Shown here: positions 1 through 12,021 of the stretch, one piece after another | Position numbering within the stretch: the stretch's first letter is position 1 | Layout of the letters: every line of letters begins with the position of its first letter | Source: Hetaerina americana | Taxonomy: Eukaryota > Arthropoda > Insecta > Odonata > Calopterygidae | NCBI GenBank assembly: GCA_022747635.1 | Contig: JAKTNV010000010.1 | Coordinates: 43,830,027-43,894,026, forward strand | Reading direction: 5' to 3' | DNA length: 64,000 nucleotides | The notes under the pieces: model-generated | The model's input: the letters and a program-made list of their open reading frames with translations, nothing else | Told to the model about the DNA's origin: nothing | The model's database searches: none | Made by a program: the position numbers and the translations under genes

Positions 1-3000
1 GAGGGCATTAGTAGAAAAAAAGATCGGAGACGACGGAAAAGCGACGCCATTGCAAAATGATGAAGATCAAATGGACTGAGCTGTCGACAAACGGAGGAAC
101 TCGACTACGAAGAGATCGACGAAGAAACAAGCGTGGGGAAAACGTCGATAAGGCGAAGGGATAAGCACACTCTTCGGGAATATGTCGAGTCATGGAAGCT
201 TGTTTGAAGATAGCTGAATAAGTTGGAAGTTTACAGAAGAAACTACAGAGGCAACGGATCTCGTACATGATACGCTTAAAGGAGGCATGAAAATGAAGGA
301 ATAGGAATATGTGCAGATATTAACTTGGACTCTATTGGAGTTATGCATCTATCCAGTTGTAGGAATTAGGGTGAATTAATGATGAAAAAGATGTTTCAAA
401 TTTATCCATGAAATATTGAAATACGATCGGCGTCAGTCCTTCATGGTATACACATATACCTTTACTAATAACGAAGGGTAGCGTCGGTCAGTAATTTAAT
501 CACTTGGAATTTAGCTACCGACGGGACTTAGAATGCCTAGAGGAATGATTGCTATAATAACTGCTGCAGAAGCAGGGGAGTTGAATTCTTCTAAGTGCGT
601 CTATTCCTTACGGACGCCTGTGGAACATATGAAATGGTGTGAAAATTATGAGACCTTGCGCTCAGCGGATTGTTGTACAGAGGTGCTTCTTTCACGCATT
701 AGATGTGGAATCCGTTCTTTTCTGATCGGGCGCGTGAAAGTCGTGGATTACGCTTTTAAATACCTTTAATGGCGTCGCTTTTGTCCTCTGCAAGCAGTTC
801 TGTTCATTTCCATGACGCGAAACATCTGTTTTACTCCCGCAAGCCTTACGCGGTCCGAGCGTTGTCGATACTTAAAATGTGTTGAGGGCCAGCTGCCAAG
901 TCTCTCCTGGCTGGCTGCATACGAGTGTAGAAAAAAATATATGTTTAATGGCTGCGAGTGAAATCCCCTATGAAACATAATCCTGCATACTTGCCCGCCT
1001 CCCTTTATTCATTCTTCCTCTCACCCTGTCTGTCTCTCATTCCTCCTCTCTCCTGTGCCGTCCACGCACACTCAATCTCGCAGGCGGCCGAGACCCTTTT
1101 TCCCTTCCCGGCATTCCATCTCTCACCACTGTGGTCGTTAGGGACGCGAGGAGTGAAGGGGAGTGCGGTGAAGGGATGGAGAAGGGGGAGGGGTCCTCCC
1201 GCCAACGTCAACGCGTGCATTGCTTTTGTGGACCCTGTAAATGTGGTTGTTGAGTGAACAGCCTGGAGGTTCCCAAGAACCCTTTTGAAGCAAGGGGACA
1301 GGAGATATTGGGAGGGCCTGAGTTTGGGGCGGGGGAGGGATGGTGGGGATTAGTGACTAGTGGAGGGGGAGGTGTGTGTGTGTGTGTGTATGCTGTCGGG
1401 TGGGGAACTGCCTTTACTTACACGAGCACGGAGTTGATGCGGCGAGATCGTAGCCGTGAGCGCGCTAACAGAGCTAATGGCCGATTATTAGCGCTGGCCG
1501 TTAAATTTCTAGTCGCGCTGTTTTTTGCAATGTTGATAATTACTATGTATTGTTCGGGCAATTAACATATATCCGGCGAAAAATTTCAAGCACATCGCTA
1601 CAATGTTATCACAATCGAATCACATAATGACTAATCGTGTTGTCAACGTCATCATTCTTCCAGGGAAAAATGTATACATTAAATGACATGTAACAATAAA
1701 TTGTGGTATTAAATTGACTGAATATCATTTCCATTACGTTTGTATTTTTTGTATATATTTAACACTTTTGGTTCATTTTGAAAATTAAGCTGCCTAGTTA
1801 ATGCATTCTGCATTAAATGGAGTACCTGATTTTATATTTTCTTCCTAAGACAGTTGTGGTGGAAAATAAAATACCCGTGGTATTTGTTTGAAACTTCAGG
1901 CTACAGGCACGATTTCCGTCGTATCCCGTCGGGTAATTCTTACGTAACTTCTTCCAATTTGATTTCAGAAATATCTGGATCATTTTTCAGCCCGGATGAT
2001 TTTATGACGTGAGAATCAGTCTATCGAGTCTAGCGCTCACGTCCGGACTAGAGCTATCGTGCCTTCTCGGAGAAATGCAGTTATACCATTGTCAAATCCC
2101 GGCCGCTGTCGTCCCCTAGGCCGAACGGATGATTTCCCATTAATCGAATGGTCTTTGCAGTAGGTTGTCACCCTTTACCTCTGAGTACGGTGTGGGAGCT
2201 GTTTCTTAAATTGGAGACAATAATTCCTTTGGCCTTACGACGGGGAGGAAGGTTTAAATTTCGGCGCACGTGAAAAGAAGATCAGTCCCTAAGCACAATC
2301 CATTTCTTGGGTAGGGTGTTAGCGTAGGCATCCAAATCAAATCGGGAAGATCGATTCTCGGTTTTTTATTGCATTAAATACTTAGACATTTTTATGTAGG
2401 TAGAAACTCGATGATTGTTGCCCTTTTTCGACGCTGACCTGCGATGTGTTCAACTTTGATGCATCCATCGAGGAGACCTTGTTGATCTTATAAGTTTTAG
2501 AGCAGCTTGCGCCTATAGAAAACTTTTTTGTAAATACATCTAGACGTAGCACATACACGAAAACCCCGCACAAATATTTGGCGAATACTAATCAAATATA
2601 ATAGTAAAATGTCTTCCGAGAAACAAATGGCAATTTCATAATTGTCCTAATTGTTTTGCCTTTGGAGTGGTAAACTTAGACGATCTCAATTCATTTAGGT
2701 GATTTTGTACGATAAGGAAAATTAAAATAAGATGGATTTCCGCCCTGCGGCCGCCATCCTTTCCAATTTTTTTCACGGAGTGTCACCCATCGACGTCGTG
2801 AAATATCTTTCCATTGGTTGAAAACGTATGAAACAATATTAACTTCATTCCATTCTCACATCTTTGGTGAAGTTTTTCGCGGTTCAGAATGGTTGTATAG
2901 GGGATGTCTGTTTTTTTTTTGTTTTTGCTGTTGGCATCTTCATGGTACTTATTGTTCCTGTATTTTGAGCGTTTTTCAAAAAAAAATTTTGTGTTACGAA

Positions 3001-4845
3001 ATCGAATTTACGCGTAAAATAATTATGTTCTCTTGTTTCCGACTGGCTGGATACATCGCGATGGTTTGTTTTCGGAAAGCTTCACGCATGCTGTCGTGTA
3101 TTTCGGTGAGAGACTCCCGGTCCCTAGTTTGGAATGGGGAAGTGTACGTTTATTGTCGGGATCGAAAAGCGGATGCTCGATCCGCTGAAAAATTATTTGC
3201 GTGCTACGCTCTTTCGTCCCCTTTCACACGGCAGCTGGGCTGGCCTTATCGCTTGATCAACGTCATATACCCCTCGTGCTGATGTTCCGCGATGAACGTA
3301 TTCGGAAGTGTGAAGCCGCTCCCTGGTGTGGGTCGGTGGTGTAATCTACTCCTCCCCCACCTCCACACAGCCCTAATTCGGTGCTCGGGAAATATATAAA
3401 AATAACGATAACCGTATTCCCACGGAACGTAGATAACCCCCTTTTGACCCACGTTCGTCACGGCCATGGGTCGAACAATTTCGGAAAGTTATTATCCAGT
3501 GATCGCGGTTGATCAATGACAGGACTTGGTGAAATGTTTAGCCGATGTGCGCGTCCGGAGTTTACGCCTTGGTCATTAACCGTTGCGATACTGCCGTTTG
3601 TTTCGGGAATCATGGTTTATCCTCGTCTCCCATTTTGCGAAATGTTCTTTTTGCCTTTATCGTGTGTTCAGTCAATTCAGAGAATCTTTGCAGGTCAAAT
3701 TGAAAAATTGACACCGAGGAATATATATAGAAAAATTGGTCGAAGAGTTGTCAAAGGCTATAGACAAAAGCTTTGTGCGATTAAGAACAAATAACGTAGA
3801 TGAGAGTAGCTTTTTCGGTGCTGATCTTATTTTAATGGCTTAAGTGGAACTGAATTGTGATATTGTAAATAATGATCCTTCTGCTTGCATTTAAAGAGCT
3901 GCAGCTGTTATATTCCAAACCATTAAGGAAACGTTTTCCATTGTTAATGAAAATGCTTCAAAAGAATACTCAGGGAAGTGGAATTGATTTATTGATCGAT
4001 TATGAAATTCTTTGAGATAATTTTTCCCGAATCCCGATTGTGTATTTGTGGTTAGTACCGGCATATGATATAATAAAAGTATTTGAAATTAACTGAAACA
4101 AAAAATATGCATATTTTAGTTACTATAAAAAATATTTTTTTTTAAATTCGTGTTGAAGACATTAACTGTAGCGTAGTGGCTACTTCTATTTTTCATCGAG
4201 ATCAAAGGAAGTCCATAATGCCCTTCAAACTTGCCTCCGCTAGCGTTTAGCGTGAGGTAAAAACATATGGAGATGGCGAAAGAAAAAAATCCAATCCATT
4301 TGTCCAGAATGTACTTTTATCTGTTGTACTGGCAGTGTTTACTCCTCTTTTTCTTTGTGTGCCGAGGGATAGCGCGCCAAAGCTTTTATCTTCGGTCTTC
4401 TCGGAATACTAACCGGGTGCAGAAACTTGAGAAGAGGGGCTGGGAATTCTGTCTCGGAGAATCGATCGGTGTGCTTCTGAATAGGAAGATTATCCACAGA
4501 GCATCCCTTTCAAGCCGACTCCCAAGAGAGAAAGGTTACCGCATCAATCTGTCGGGCGTGAATGGCTGGTGTTATGTCGAGGGATGTGGGGGGAACAGGC
4601 AATGCTTGAGATTTCATTGCCAAAGCATGCAGCAATGCAGGAATGGAAGTGGAATGCTTGCTGTCTGACTGATGGTGGAATAATTTCCTTCGGCATGAAA
4701 CATTTGAAACATCTGTACTTATATTCTTTATTTTGCAGTCTAGAGCTGTGTTCTCCTAGTAACCAATATTTACGTTCCATGGCGAGATCATGATAGAGGT
4801 AGAGGTGGACCTTAGCGTGTAAGTTAGTGTATAAATTATTTCATA

Positions 4846-4847
<2 letters not shown>
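1..4847. other. No recognised gene
   Basis: No coding region, RNA gene or mobile element was recognised here. Open frames are short, unlike any family I know, and often open on both strands. A pyrimidine-rich stretch lies near 1000-1120, a G-rich stretch near 1300-1370 and a short (GT)n run near 1373-1390. The segment ends at a long TA microsatellite. It is likely intergenic or intronic. Confidence 0.5.
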
Positions 4848-4922
<75 letters not shown>

Positions 4923-4985
4923 CATATATATATGTGTATATATATGTATGAAAATATATACATATACATATATATAAATATATAT
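4848..4985. repeat. (TA)n microsatellite, imperfect
   Basis: Alternating TA dominates, interrupted by TACA and TATG units, and it degrades into TA-rich sequence towards 4985. It directly borders the foldback repeat at 5004-5158. Frames through it translate as Tyr/Ile repeats and are not genes. Confidence 0.95.
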
Positions 4986-5053
4986 TCTGTTTGATATCCA
5001 CATTAAAAGATTTTCTGTACTTTTCCACAGATTTTATTTTTAAGATGAAACGT

Positions 5054-5077
5054 GTTTTACTGACTTTCGACATCATT
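5054..5077 (-). ncRNA. Degenerate hammerhead-like motif
   Basis: Read on the minus strand this matches the stem II and GAAA part of the core at 60128-60152 with several substitutions. The CTGATGA box is degraded. It is probably a decayed partner of the plus-strand motif at 5083. Confidence 0.4.
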
Positions 5078-5120
5078 TGTACCTGATGATGCCGCAAGTC
5101 GGTGAAATGCGTTTTTTTCT
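5077..5120 (+). ncRNA. Hammerhead-ribozyme-like motif
   Basis: Core box CTGATGA is at 5083-5089. Stem II GCCG/CGGT with a CAAGT loop is at 5091-5103 and includes one G-T wobble. GAAA follows at 5104-5107. One extra T sits between CTGATGA and stem II, an irregularity shared by all the motifs in this window. The upstream TGTAC could pair as stem I with the GTAT seen after the core in the 28.7 kb copy. The stem III palindrome is damaged here (ATGCG instead of ACGCG), so cleavage activity is doubtful. Small hammerhead variants with short stem III are known from Penelope-like elements. Confidence 0.55.
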
Positions 5121-5164
5121 AAAAAATATTCCGTGGAAAAGTACAAAACATTCTTTTAATATGT

Positions 5165-5175
5165 ATACATGTATA

Positions 5176-5223
<48 letters not shown>

Positions 5224-5370
5224 TACATATATACACACATACATATATACACATATATACACATATATACACATATATACATATATATGTGTATATATGT
5301 ATATATATATGTATATATATATTTTACATATACATATATATTCATACATATGCATATACATGTATACATA
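5165..5370. repeat. Compound TA/TG/CA microsatellite
   Basis: Mixed TATG, TACA and pure TA units run from the 3' edge of the foldback repeat. All six frames give low-complexity Tyr/Ile/His/Cys peptides, which are not genes. Confidence 0.95.
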
Positions 5371-7149
5371 AACACGCTAACGATTAATTTTCTCACTGAA
5401 CTCGTCGCTAAATTAGAGACCCTAAGTCCATCTCTGTGCTGCATTGGTACACTTCTTTCACTATCCCTCGGCTTCAATTACTTTTCCCCATCTTGTGTTT
5501 TTCGCATTTTTTGTGCTGCAGGATTTTTCAAGATATTTATTTGAATGTCGTAATTGTTTTTATGTGCGCCCAGTGGCCTTTCCAATGCTGATATTCGTAA
5601 TTGTAATGCAGATCCGCAGAATTTTATCCCGCGAATGTACATGGACGTGAATTTTTTGCTTCCGTTTGTGAATGTGTATTAATAAAAGAGCAACATTTTG
5701 CAGATAACGAAATAAATTATAGCCATGCTCATTCCGCGCTCTCATTATCTGCTTCAGCTGCTTTGTGTGCGTCAACGCATAGGTATGAGTCATTATTTTT
5801 CGTGCGTTTTGAAGTAAATGTCACCGGAGTAGTCGCGTGAAATTATGTTTTCAGCTCATAATCAAATATAAAGGCTTGGGAATAGATGCTTGGACTACTA
5901 CGGACGGCTAAGGCTTATCTTCGTGAAATCATCGAGTTCGAGGTATAAATTGAGAGTTGTCTGGTCCTATTTTTATGTCGGGTGTGCCCCCGGAAGTTCA
6001 ATGGACTCAGCAAGTGCAGTAAACCCACTCACCGAGCTGCTCCCTGAAACTAGAGCCGCGGCTGGGATAGCCGCCTCTGAGCGCATTAAATATCCACGTC
6101 ACATTTGACACTTGCGAAACCTGAGCGCCTAACGGCCAAATGGGAAGTTGGCGGACATTTATGCAACAGAATTCGAAAAGTTTCCTGTCGAACTCGAGAA
6201 TCAATCGATGTCCGTTCCGATTCCTCTAATGACTAGTATGAGGACGTGATTGCTCCGTCGCTATGGTTCCAAACGCAGCAGTTTTTACTCCATCCCTAGG
6301 GACGTATTGGGAAAATCGTCCAGGGGGGAGGGGGGGGGGTTCTTTTTTTGTTTAGGATTATTGAGGGTTATGTTTTCGACGTCGTTATGGGCCTCATGTT
6401 ATCATCTTTGGTGATTAGGTGGTGTAACATATTTTCTTCATAATAGAATCAAAGATTCCAGGATAATTAGTCGGTAATAACATTGATTATAATCCAATGC
6501 ATAATTAATTCTTGTTAATCCCTCTGCCCGACTCTTCAAAATATTTCAGCGATCGGAAGGGAAATTAGAAGATATTTTTTTACGGAAAAGGTGTGTTAAG
6601 GTAGATGGTGTTTGGAACCGCTCTTGTTGGGAGATAATTCTCTTCTCTCACTGTAAAAGACTACATATCAAATGTCACACTCGTTTATTCGCTCGTGTAA
6701 TGAAATCCTATTCCAATACGCTAATTAGGCTAAGAAAAAATGGGCATTATAATGATTCAAGATAAAACATTGTCCAGGGATGTACTTCAAAAATGTAATA
6801 GTCGGATTGATGTTCATGCATTCATCGTACATCGATGACGCTCACGATTTGGAATCCCTAATTTAAAGAGGGCCGTGTGTTTGTCACATATCCTGGTGAG
6901 AGACTTGAGGACAAATCTCCACGTTCGCAATGAAGCCGGCGAAGTCTGACGGTGAAATTCGTCAGTCTGTGATTATAGACAATTGATGCGAGGTCTCCAG
7001 CTGTTGATTCAACGGTGGGAGTCAAACGATCTAGCAACCCACGAGCCAAGGTTCCGCGAGTCCCGAACAAAGGCACGAGCATAATCTCCAGGCCGAGACT
7101 TAAAGTAAGTCTGAGGAGGCAATTCCAGACGGCAGCGAATGAATGCACG
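5371..7149. other. No recognised gene
   Basis: Single-copy-looking sequence with short open frames of no known family. A G-rich run sits near 6323-6340. Nothing else stands out. Confidence 0.5.
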
Positions 7150-7540
7150 CTTTTTTTTATGCTTCTCCTTTCTCCAGACCCTTCCTCTCCCCTCCCCCTT
7201 CCTACCCCCTGGCCTCTCACCATCGTCTGGACCAGACGACGGAGCCCGGGATTCGGCGAGCTCCCTCTCTCGCACATCCAGCATCGCCCTCCCCCCGCCC
7301 ACCTTCCTCAATCCCCCGCCTGAATCCTCTCTCCTCTCCGCTCTTTCCTTTCAGAGAGGCTTCCTTTGTTTTTCACGGTCGCCGCTATACAGCGTTCCAG
7401 AGTCGAGCGGGTGGAGGAGAGCGGGCGGTTGAGGGTTGCTCTGCGCGCGCGAGAAGGGGCGAAGTCGAGGGGTATAGGTGAGAGGGAGGGAGGGACGGAG
7501 TAGGGGAGAGGTGTCGGGGATGCGTCGCCCTATGGGGCGG
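7150..7540. other. Pyrimidine- then purine-rich GC island
   Basis: The plus strand is dominated by C and T from about 7150 to 7370 and becomes G-rich from about 7405 to 7540, with several CpGs such as GCGCGCGCGAG. Overlapping frames are open on both strands because of composition, with Ser/Pro/Arg-rich peptides and no family signature. It could be a promoter-proximal or 5' UTR-like element, or simple low-complexity sequence. No TATA box or initiator is convincing. Confidence 0.35.
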
Positions 7541-8224
7541 AGGAATGGGAAAGATTTTGAGACAGATGAGTAAGGTAGGGTTAGGGCAGTTGAGCGGCAA
7601 GTGGTAATGCCGAGGATACACCGATATGTAGTTCGATCGATGTTTCGTCGATGTATTCAAATATCGTCAGGTGCTTGAGAGTTTTTGCCGTTTGATATGC
7701 GGGAAGATTTATCGATGTCAATAATGACTCGAGAAATCTTAACGAGGTGAACTCCTCAAGATGCGAAATATACGTATTTTTAATTAGAAGCCGTGTGATG
7801 AAATTAATTTCTCATTGCGAAACCGAAATGGTCCGAACGAAACCACGTACGGGACGTAATTATGGAATATTTGACTCATTCCGTAGTTCTTAATGTTTAG
7901 TGGAGTTAATGCCGGGTTTTTTCGAATGGATGGATATCCCCGCGATTTGAACACCGTTTTTCACTTACAGGTATGTTGAATTTAGTGCATTTTATCATGG
8001 GAAAAAAACGACGAAACTGTTTCGTTTTATCGCCATTAAAATCTCCCCTCAAGCAAACTCGTCCGTTATAATGCGACCATACGAAAAGACACACCACTGT
8101 GTATCATTTCGGAATATCATCGATATCGATACTATATATTACAATTTAAATATCACCCCATTCGAAATATCGCTTTCGATAGATCACGTAATGCATCCGT
8201 CGATACGTTTACTATTACGTAATT
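7541..8224. other. No recognised gene
   Basis: AT-rich sequence between two GC-rich islands. Only short frames; no repeat recognised. Confidence 0.45.
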
Positions 8225-8660
8225 TATTTTCGCCATCCCTCGCGGTGAGGGCGCTCACGGAGTCTCCTCCCTTTCTCAGCGCCGCGCTTCGCCCTCCGGA
8301 TTCCAGTCATGGAGCGGCAAAGGAGATGGAGGCAGGGAGGTAGAGAGAGAGATCTTCCCCTTCCTCGGGATCCCCTCGCCCGCCCCCCTTTGGCGCACGT
8401 GACGTAAAGGGCGCCCCCACCGTCGCGCCCCGCGGCACCGGCATCGATTTTCGCCGCCACCCCTAGCAGGGGTCCGGGGGAAGGGGGCGCGGGTGTGGGA
8501 GGCGGGGTCTCTCCTCTCCATCCCCCTCCTCGAAAGGGAGGATAGCGGTGGGGGACGAGGGTCGAAGGGGGAGAGTGGGGGGGGGGGCGTTGGTCGAGAG
8601 GGGGAGTGTAGCGGAGCCGCGTAGGGCAGGGGGGGAGCGGTGTGAAGATGGGGTAACTCC
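8225..8660. promoter_or_regulatory. CpG-rich island with E-box/CRE-like site
   Basis: A CpG-dense stretch in otherwise AT-rich sequence. At 8396-8407 an E-box (CACGTG) overlaps a CRE-like site (TGACGTAA). GC-rich blocks follow up to a long G run near 8575-8587. Frames are open on both strands because of composition and match no known protein. This may be a promoter or enhancer, but no transcript start or downstream exon is visible. Confidence 0.25.
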
Positions 8661-11264
8661 GAGAGATAGCGGGGAGTCATCTCTCCGTGCCCTCCCAGTC
8701 GGCCAACCATCTCACGTACCGCTCGTGCCCCCGTCCACCTCTTCCCGATGCTCGTGCCCCATGGACCACCACTCCCCTTCCTTCCTCCCTCTATTCTCTC
8801 TCTCTACATCCATGGCCACCTCCCCCCCGGTCTCGACCCGACGCCCAACCAGTTGCCCCGTTTGTTCGGGCGGTAGGAATGGTCGACCCCCTTAGGCTGT
8901 ATGTATTTATATATATACCTGTATATGTATAAAATGCCATTTTTTTTTAATTGTGCCCGCGTCGAAAATCCATACCCCGCGCAGATGATTTCGTGACCCT
9001 CACCGTGACCCAATTGGCCCTCTAAAAGTGGAGCGGGCGTGAACAAATGGGTAGGGGTTGTAGGATGGATGTAGGACGTCGAGGGCCCCCCGTGCGGCAA
9101 TTCTTTCCCGTGCCGTTAATTGATTACGTGGTTGGTATTCTAGGGATCCGCTAACGGACTCCTGGCGTAATGCAATTAATAAAGGGAAGGAAATCTCAGA
9201 ATTCGTGCTAATCTGTCTCTCTGTTTTGACGGATGGGGATGTCTGAGTGAATGAGATGCCCGCAGGAAGACCGCGATGATCTTTCTTGGGTATGCTCAAA
9301 ATATGCTAGCAAATATAATTCTTCTCTTTGAAGGATTATCAATGAAAACTTTTGTAGTTCAGTGAGATTTTTGGTTTCATTGAGTTAGTCTTGTAATACT
9401 TCTAAGGCCATGAAAATTCTGTTTGCAGAAATTCTTCATGGAAAAATGTCCCGACTACACTCCACTCCTGTTACGCACAAATAATGGTTTACTTTACTTT
9501 TCTTTCACCATTCTATGAATCTAAAGTATTTGATGACTATATTATTTGTTTTAGTGTACTATATGTACCAATTTGGAATTAAATATCGTTCCTCTGTACT
9601 TATTTACCATATGTCGGAGCCAGGGTCATTGATTGTTTCCTCCTAACGATGATAGATATAGTAAATGCATTTCTGCGCAGAATATCGGTCTAACTGGAAT
9701 CAGCACATATTTAAATTTATTCTTTACCCTGCAAAAATGAGTAATTATGCTTCCATAAGGTTACAACTTAGGTAAAACAGACTAAATTACATCAATACTT
9801 AGGGCTCTCTGATGATTCTTGCGTGTATCTATCATACCTTCTTATGAGTAGGTATTGAAATACCGCTCACTCCTCTGCGATTTTTTTCCGTTGCCACGCT
9901 ATTCTCAGTTGAAACGGGTCAAAGTTACATTATTTTGTTAAACGATATCCATTGCGTTACCATGCCAGTGGAAATAAAGCAAAAGTGGTGGAAATCAGGT
10001 GTTTTCCTTTTTCTATTCAATATCCTTAAAATTTTTAATGTATCATTCGAATAAAATATAATTTGAATCATTAAATTAAACCTAGTCCCCGTATTCTTTT
10101 CTTGAAATTATCTAATATCACGTATGCATATCGATGTCTTATATTTTTATATGACTAATGAACTAATGATTTCCGATTAGAATCTCTTAAGACAAATCGA
10201 GGAGATTGTGTTCTCATATGAGGGGAAACCTCTTGTGGTTCTTTTTGTTATTTTCCGTGGCAACTGAATTTTAACGTAAGCTCCATTCTCATGTGATCCA
10301 GAATCTACGGTTTGGGTGAAAAGCCTGAACCGATGTACCAAATATGGTTAGAGCAGATTTTTTGACAGCTTATTGTTGAATATAACCCTTTCGCTGTCGT
10401 TAGGATACCTAGTCATGTGCAATCTAGTACATGAAAAATGTTTAATGGCGGAATTCACACTCGCTTCAACGCTGACGAAAAAATCCTCGGCTACATTGTT
10501 GCTTCAGGAAGAGGAGAGACTGATGACCGACTTACTGTTGGTGAACGCTGGAATCAATTTTAATTCCCGCCCTCATTTTTCGTTACTCACCGTACCTTGA
10601 GTTCTCGTTGAATTCCTGTTCCTAGGGAGGTTGGGAACTACGTTTTATCTCTTATCTTTGATCCTCCCACTGCATTATTCTACACGAAAGCGGAAAACAT
10701 GCCATTCGTAGTCGCTTCGGTGAGCCAATGCAACGTCCATCCCATCCTCCCGGATCGTCTATCGGAGAAACCCGACCGGCTCACATTTGAATGTTCTAGC
10801 CGTTAAGTGCGTGCCACGTGGAGCTATCTTACGGCCGCTCGCGAGTGTAAACTGGCTTCGTGTACTCCATGAATAATCGCTTTATCTGCACAGAAATCTA
10901 AATGACACAAGTGTCAAGATGATCTGTTTCAAAAGCTTATTATCCTATTGACATTTTGAAACGATCGCCGTTAATATACGACAATGCCTGGAAAATTAAT
11001 TTTACAACTGGTAGTTTTACGTTAAAATCCAAGCGATGGTCACATAAGCACAAGGATATACCTCGATTTAAGCGATTTTATATAAAGTATTCTTGCAATT
11101 GAAGGTAGGTTTTTGCACGGTCCCAAACTAATTTCATCTCTACATCATTTCCATCCTGATTTCTTCTTAACTAATACCTATCTTCTCATTCTCAAACCCC
11201 TATTTTCGTAATTCAATGATATTTCTCACTTGTTTAATCAGAAATTATGTAGAACCTTGAAATG
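8661..11264. other. No recognised gene
   Basis: A pyrimidine-rich patch continues to about 8830, followed by ordinary AT-rich sequence up to the mariner insertion. No gene, RNA or repeat was recognised. Confidence 0.45.
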
Positions 11265-11266
11265 TA

Positions 11267-11299
11267 CGAGGGTCATCCGGAAAGTAGTACCCGTTCGTG
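11267..11299 (+). repeat. Mariner terminal inverted repeat (left)
   Basis: 33 bp starting CGAGGGTCATCCGG, identical to the reverse complement of 11987-12019 by direct comparison. It is preceded by TA. Transposase would bind here. Confidence 0.95.
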
Positions 11300-11365
11300 A
11301 AATAAAGACACAAAAGTAAATATTAACAAACATAAAAAATTTTATTTGAAAGAGGATACTTTAAA

Positions 11366-11867
11366 CTACTTCTCAACATAATCTCCAAGCAAATTAAGGC
11401 ATTTGTCATAACGTGTGACAAGTTTCTGTATTCCTGCTGCATAGTCCTTCGCCGCCAGCTCATTGAGATACGCGAGGGACCCATCTTGCACAAATTTTTG
11501 CATAATGCAGATGGTGTTTAACAATTTCATGAACAATTGTTCGAGAAACATTGGGAAAATGCTCACAGATGTCATCAATTGTGACGCGCCGATCGTTCCT
11601 CACGAATTCGTCAACTGAGCTCACCAGTTGGTCTGTAATGACAGACGGTCTCCCCGAACGCTCATCGTCGTGTGTGTTCCCCCTCCCCATGTTGAAGTTG
11701 CGACACCACCGCCGAACAGACGACTCGTCCATTACATTGTCTCCATACACCTCCTTTAATTGGCGATGAATATCACATGGGCGAACGTTTCTTGCATTGA
11801 GGAATTTAATCACTGCCCTCACTTCACAACTGGCGGCGTTCTCAATTTTTTTAAACATTGTAAACAA
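11366..11867 (-). pseudogene. Mariner transposase, catalytic core deleted
   Basis: Mariner transposase normally binds the terminal repeats through N-terminal helix-turn-helix domains and cuts DNA with a DD34D catalytic triad. Here the reading frame starts at 11867 and gives about 135 residues with mariner hallmarks: an RAVIKFL-type first helix, SSVRRWCRNF, then DDERSGRPS and a second helix-turn-helix (VTIDDICEHF to IVHEIV), ending at CARWVPR. Directly afterwards, in another frame, comes the C-terminal signature KLVTRYDKCLNL then GDYVEK and a stop at 11366. The junction near 11475-11495 therefore removes the whole catalytic region, including all three acidic residues, and also shifts the frame. 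Apart from this junction the translation is well preserved, which suggests a fairly recent deletion derivative. Identification as mariner is secure; the subfamily is not assigned. Confidence 0.93.
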
Positions 11868-11986
11868 TCACAGAAACAACACAGGCAATGCTAGCGTCAC
11901 GCAACTTGGCTCAGAGGAGGCAGACAAGCCACTGAAGCTATCTGACCTCGTCCAGCGGCTACTCGCGTCGTTAGCACTTCATGCGG

Positions 11987-12019
11987 CACGAACGGGTACT
12001 ACTTTCCGGATGACCCTCG
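11987..12019 (-). repeat. Mariner terminal inverted repeat (right)
   Basis: 33-bp perfect partner of 11267-11299, ending GACCCTCG and followed by TA. Confidence 0.95.
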
Positions 12020-12021
12020 TA

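Larger units (their letters stand above)
5004..5158. repeat. Foldback repeat with opposed hammerhead-like motifs (copy 1)
   Basis: The outer arms are inverted copies of each other: 5004-5031 and 5131-5158, both built around GTACTTTTCCAC or its complement with AAAAGA at the outer ends. Inside are two hammerhead-like cores facing away from each other, a degenerate one on the minus strand (5054-5077) and a better one on the plus strand (5083-5107). TA/TG microsatellites lie on both sides. The same arm and core combination recurs at 28625-28745 and 60083-60259, so this is a dispersed family. I infer a non-autonomous Penelope-type remnant; no reverse transcriptase of that type is visible here. Confidence 0.75.
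11267..12019 (-). mobile_element. Mariner-family DNA transposon, internally deleted
   Basis: The element is 753 bp, bounded by perfect 33-bp terminal inverted repeats (11267-11299 and 11987-12019) and by TA at 11265-11266 and 12020-12021, the target duplication expected of Tc1/mariner elements. Full-length mariners are typically near 1.3 kb, so roughly 500-600 bp are missing. Transposase sequence on the minus strand keeps the N-terminal DNA-binding region and the C-terminal tail but lacks the catalytic middle. It cannot encode active transposase, but its intact ends mean it could be mobilised in trans by a full-length relative. Confidence 0.95.

Noticed and set aside
4756..5544. Open frames of 64-155 residues through the TA/TG repeats, and similar ones at 17.1-18.6 kb and 26.9-27.4 kb
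   Set aside because: They are Tyr/Ile/His/Cys repeats produced by the microsatellite in every frame and on both strands.
7009..7481. Several overlapping Ser/Pro/Arg-rich frames on both strands
   Set aside because: They are explained by C/T-rich composition lacking stop codons; no domain or conserved motif is visible. The same applies to frames at 8224-8895, 24641-25081, 31679-32691, 39769-40291 and 50968-51360.
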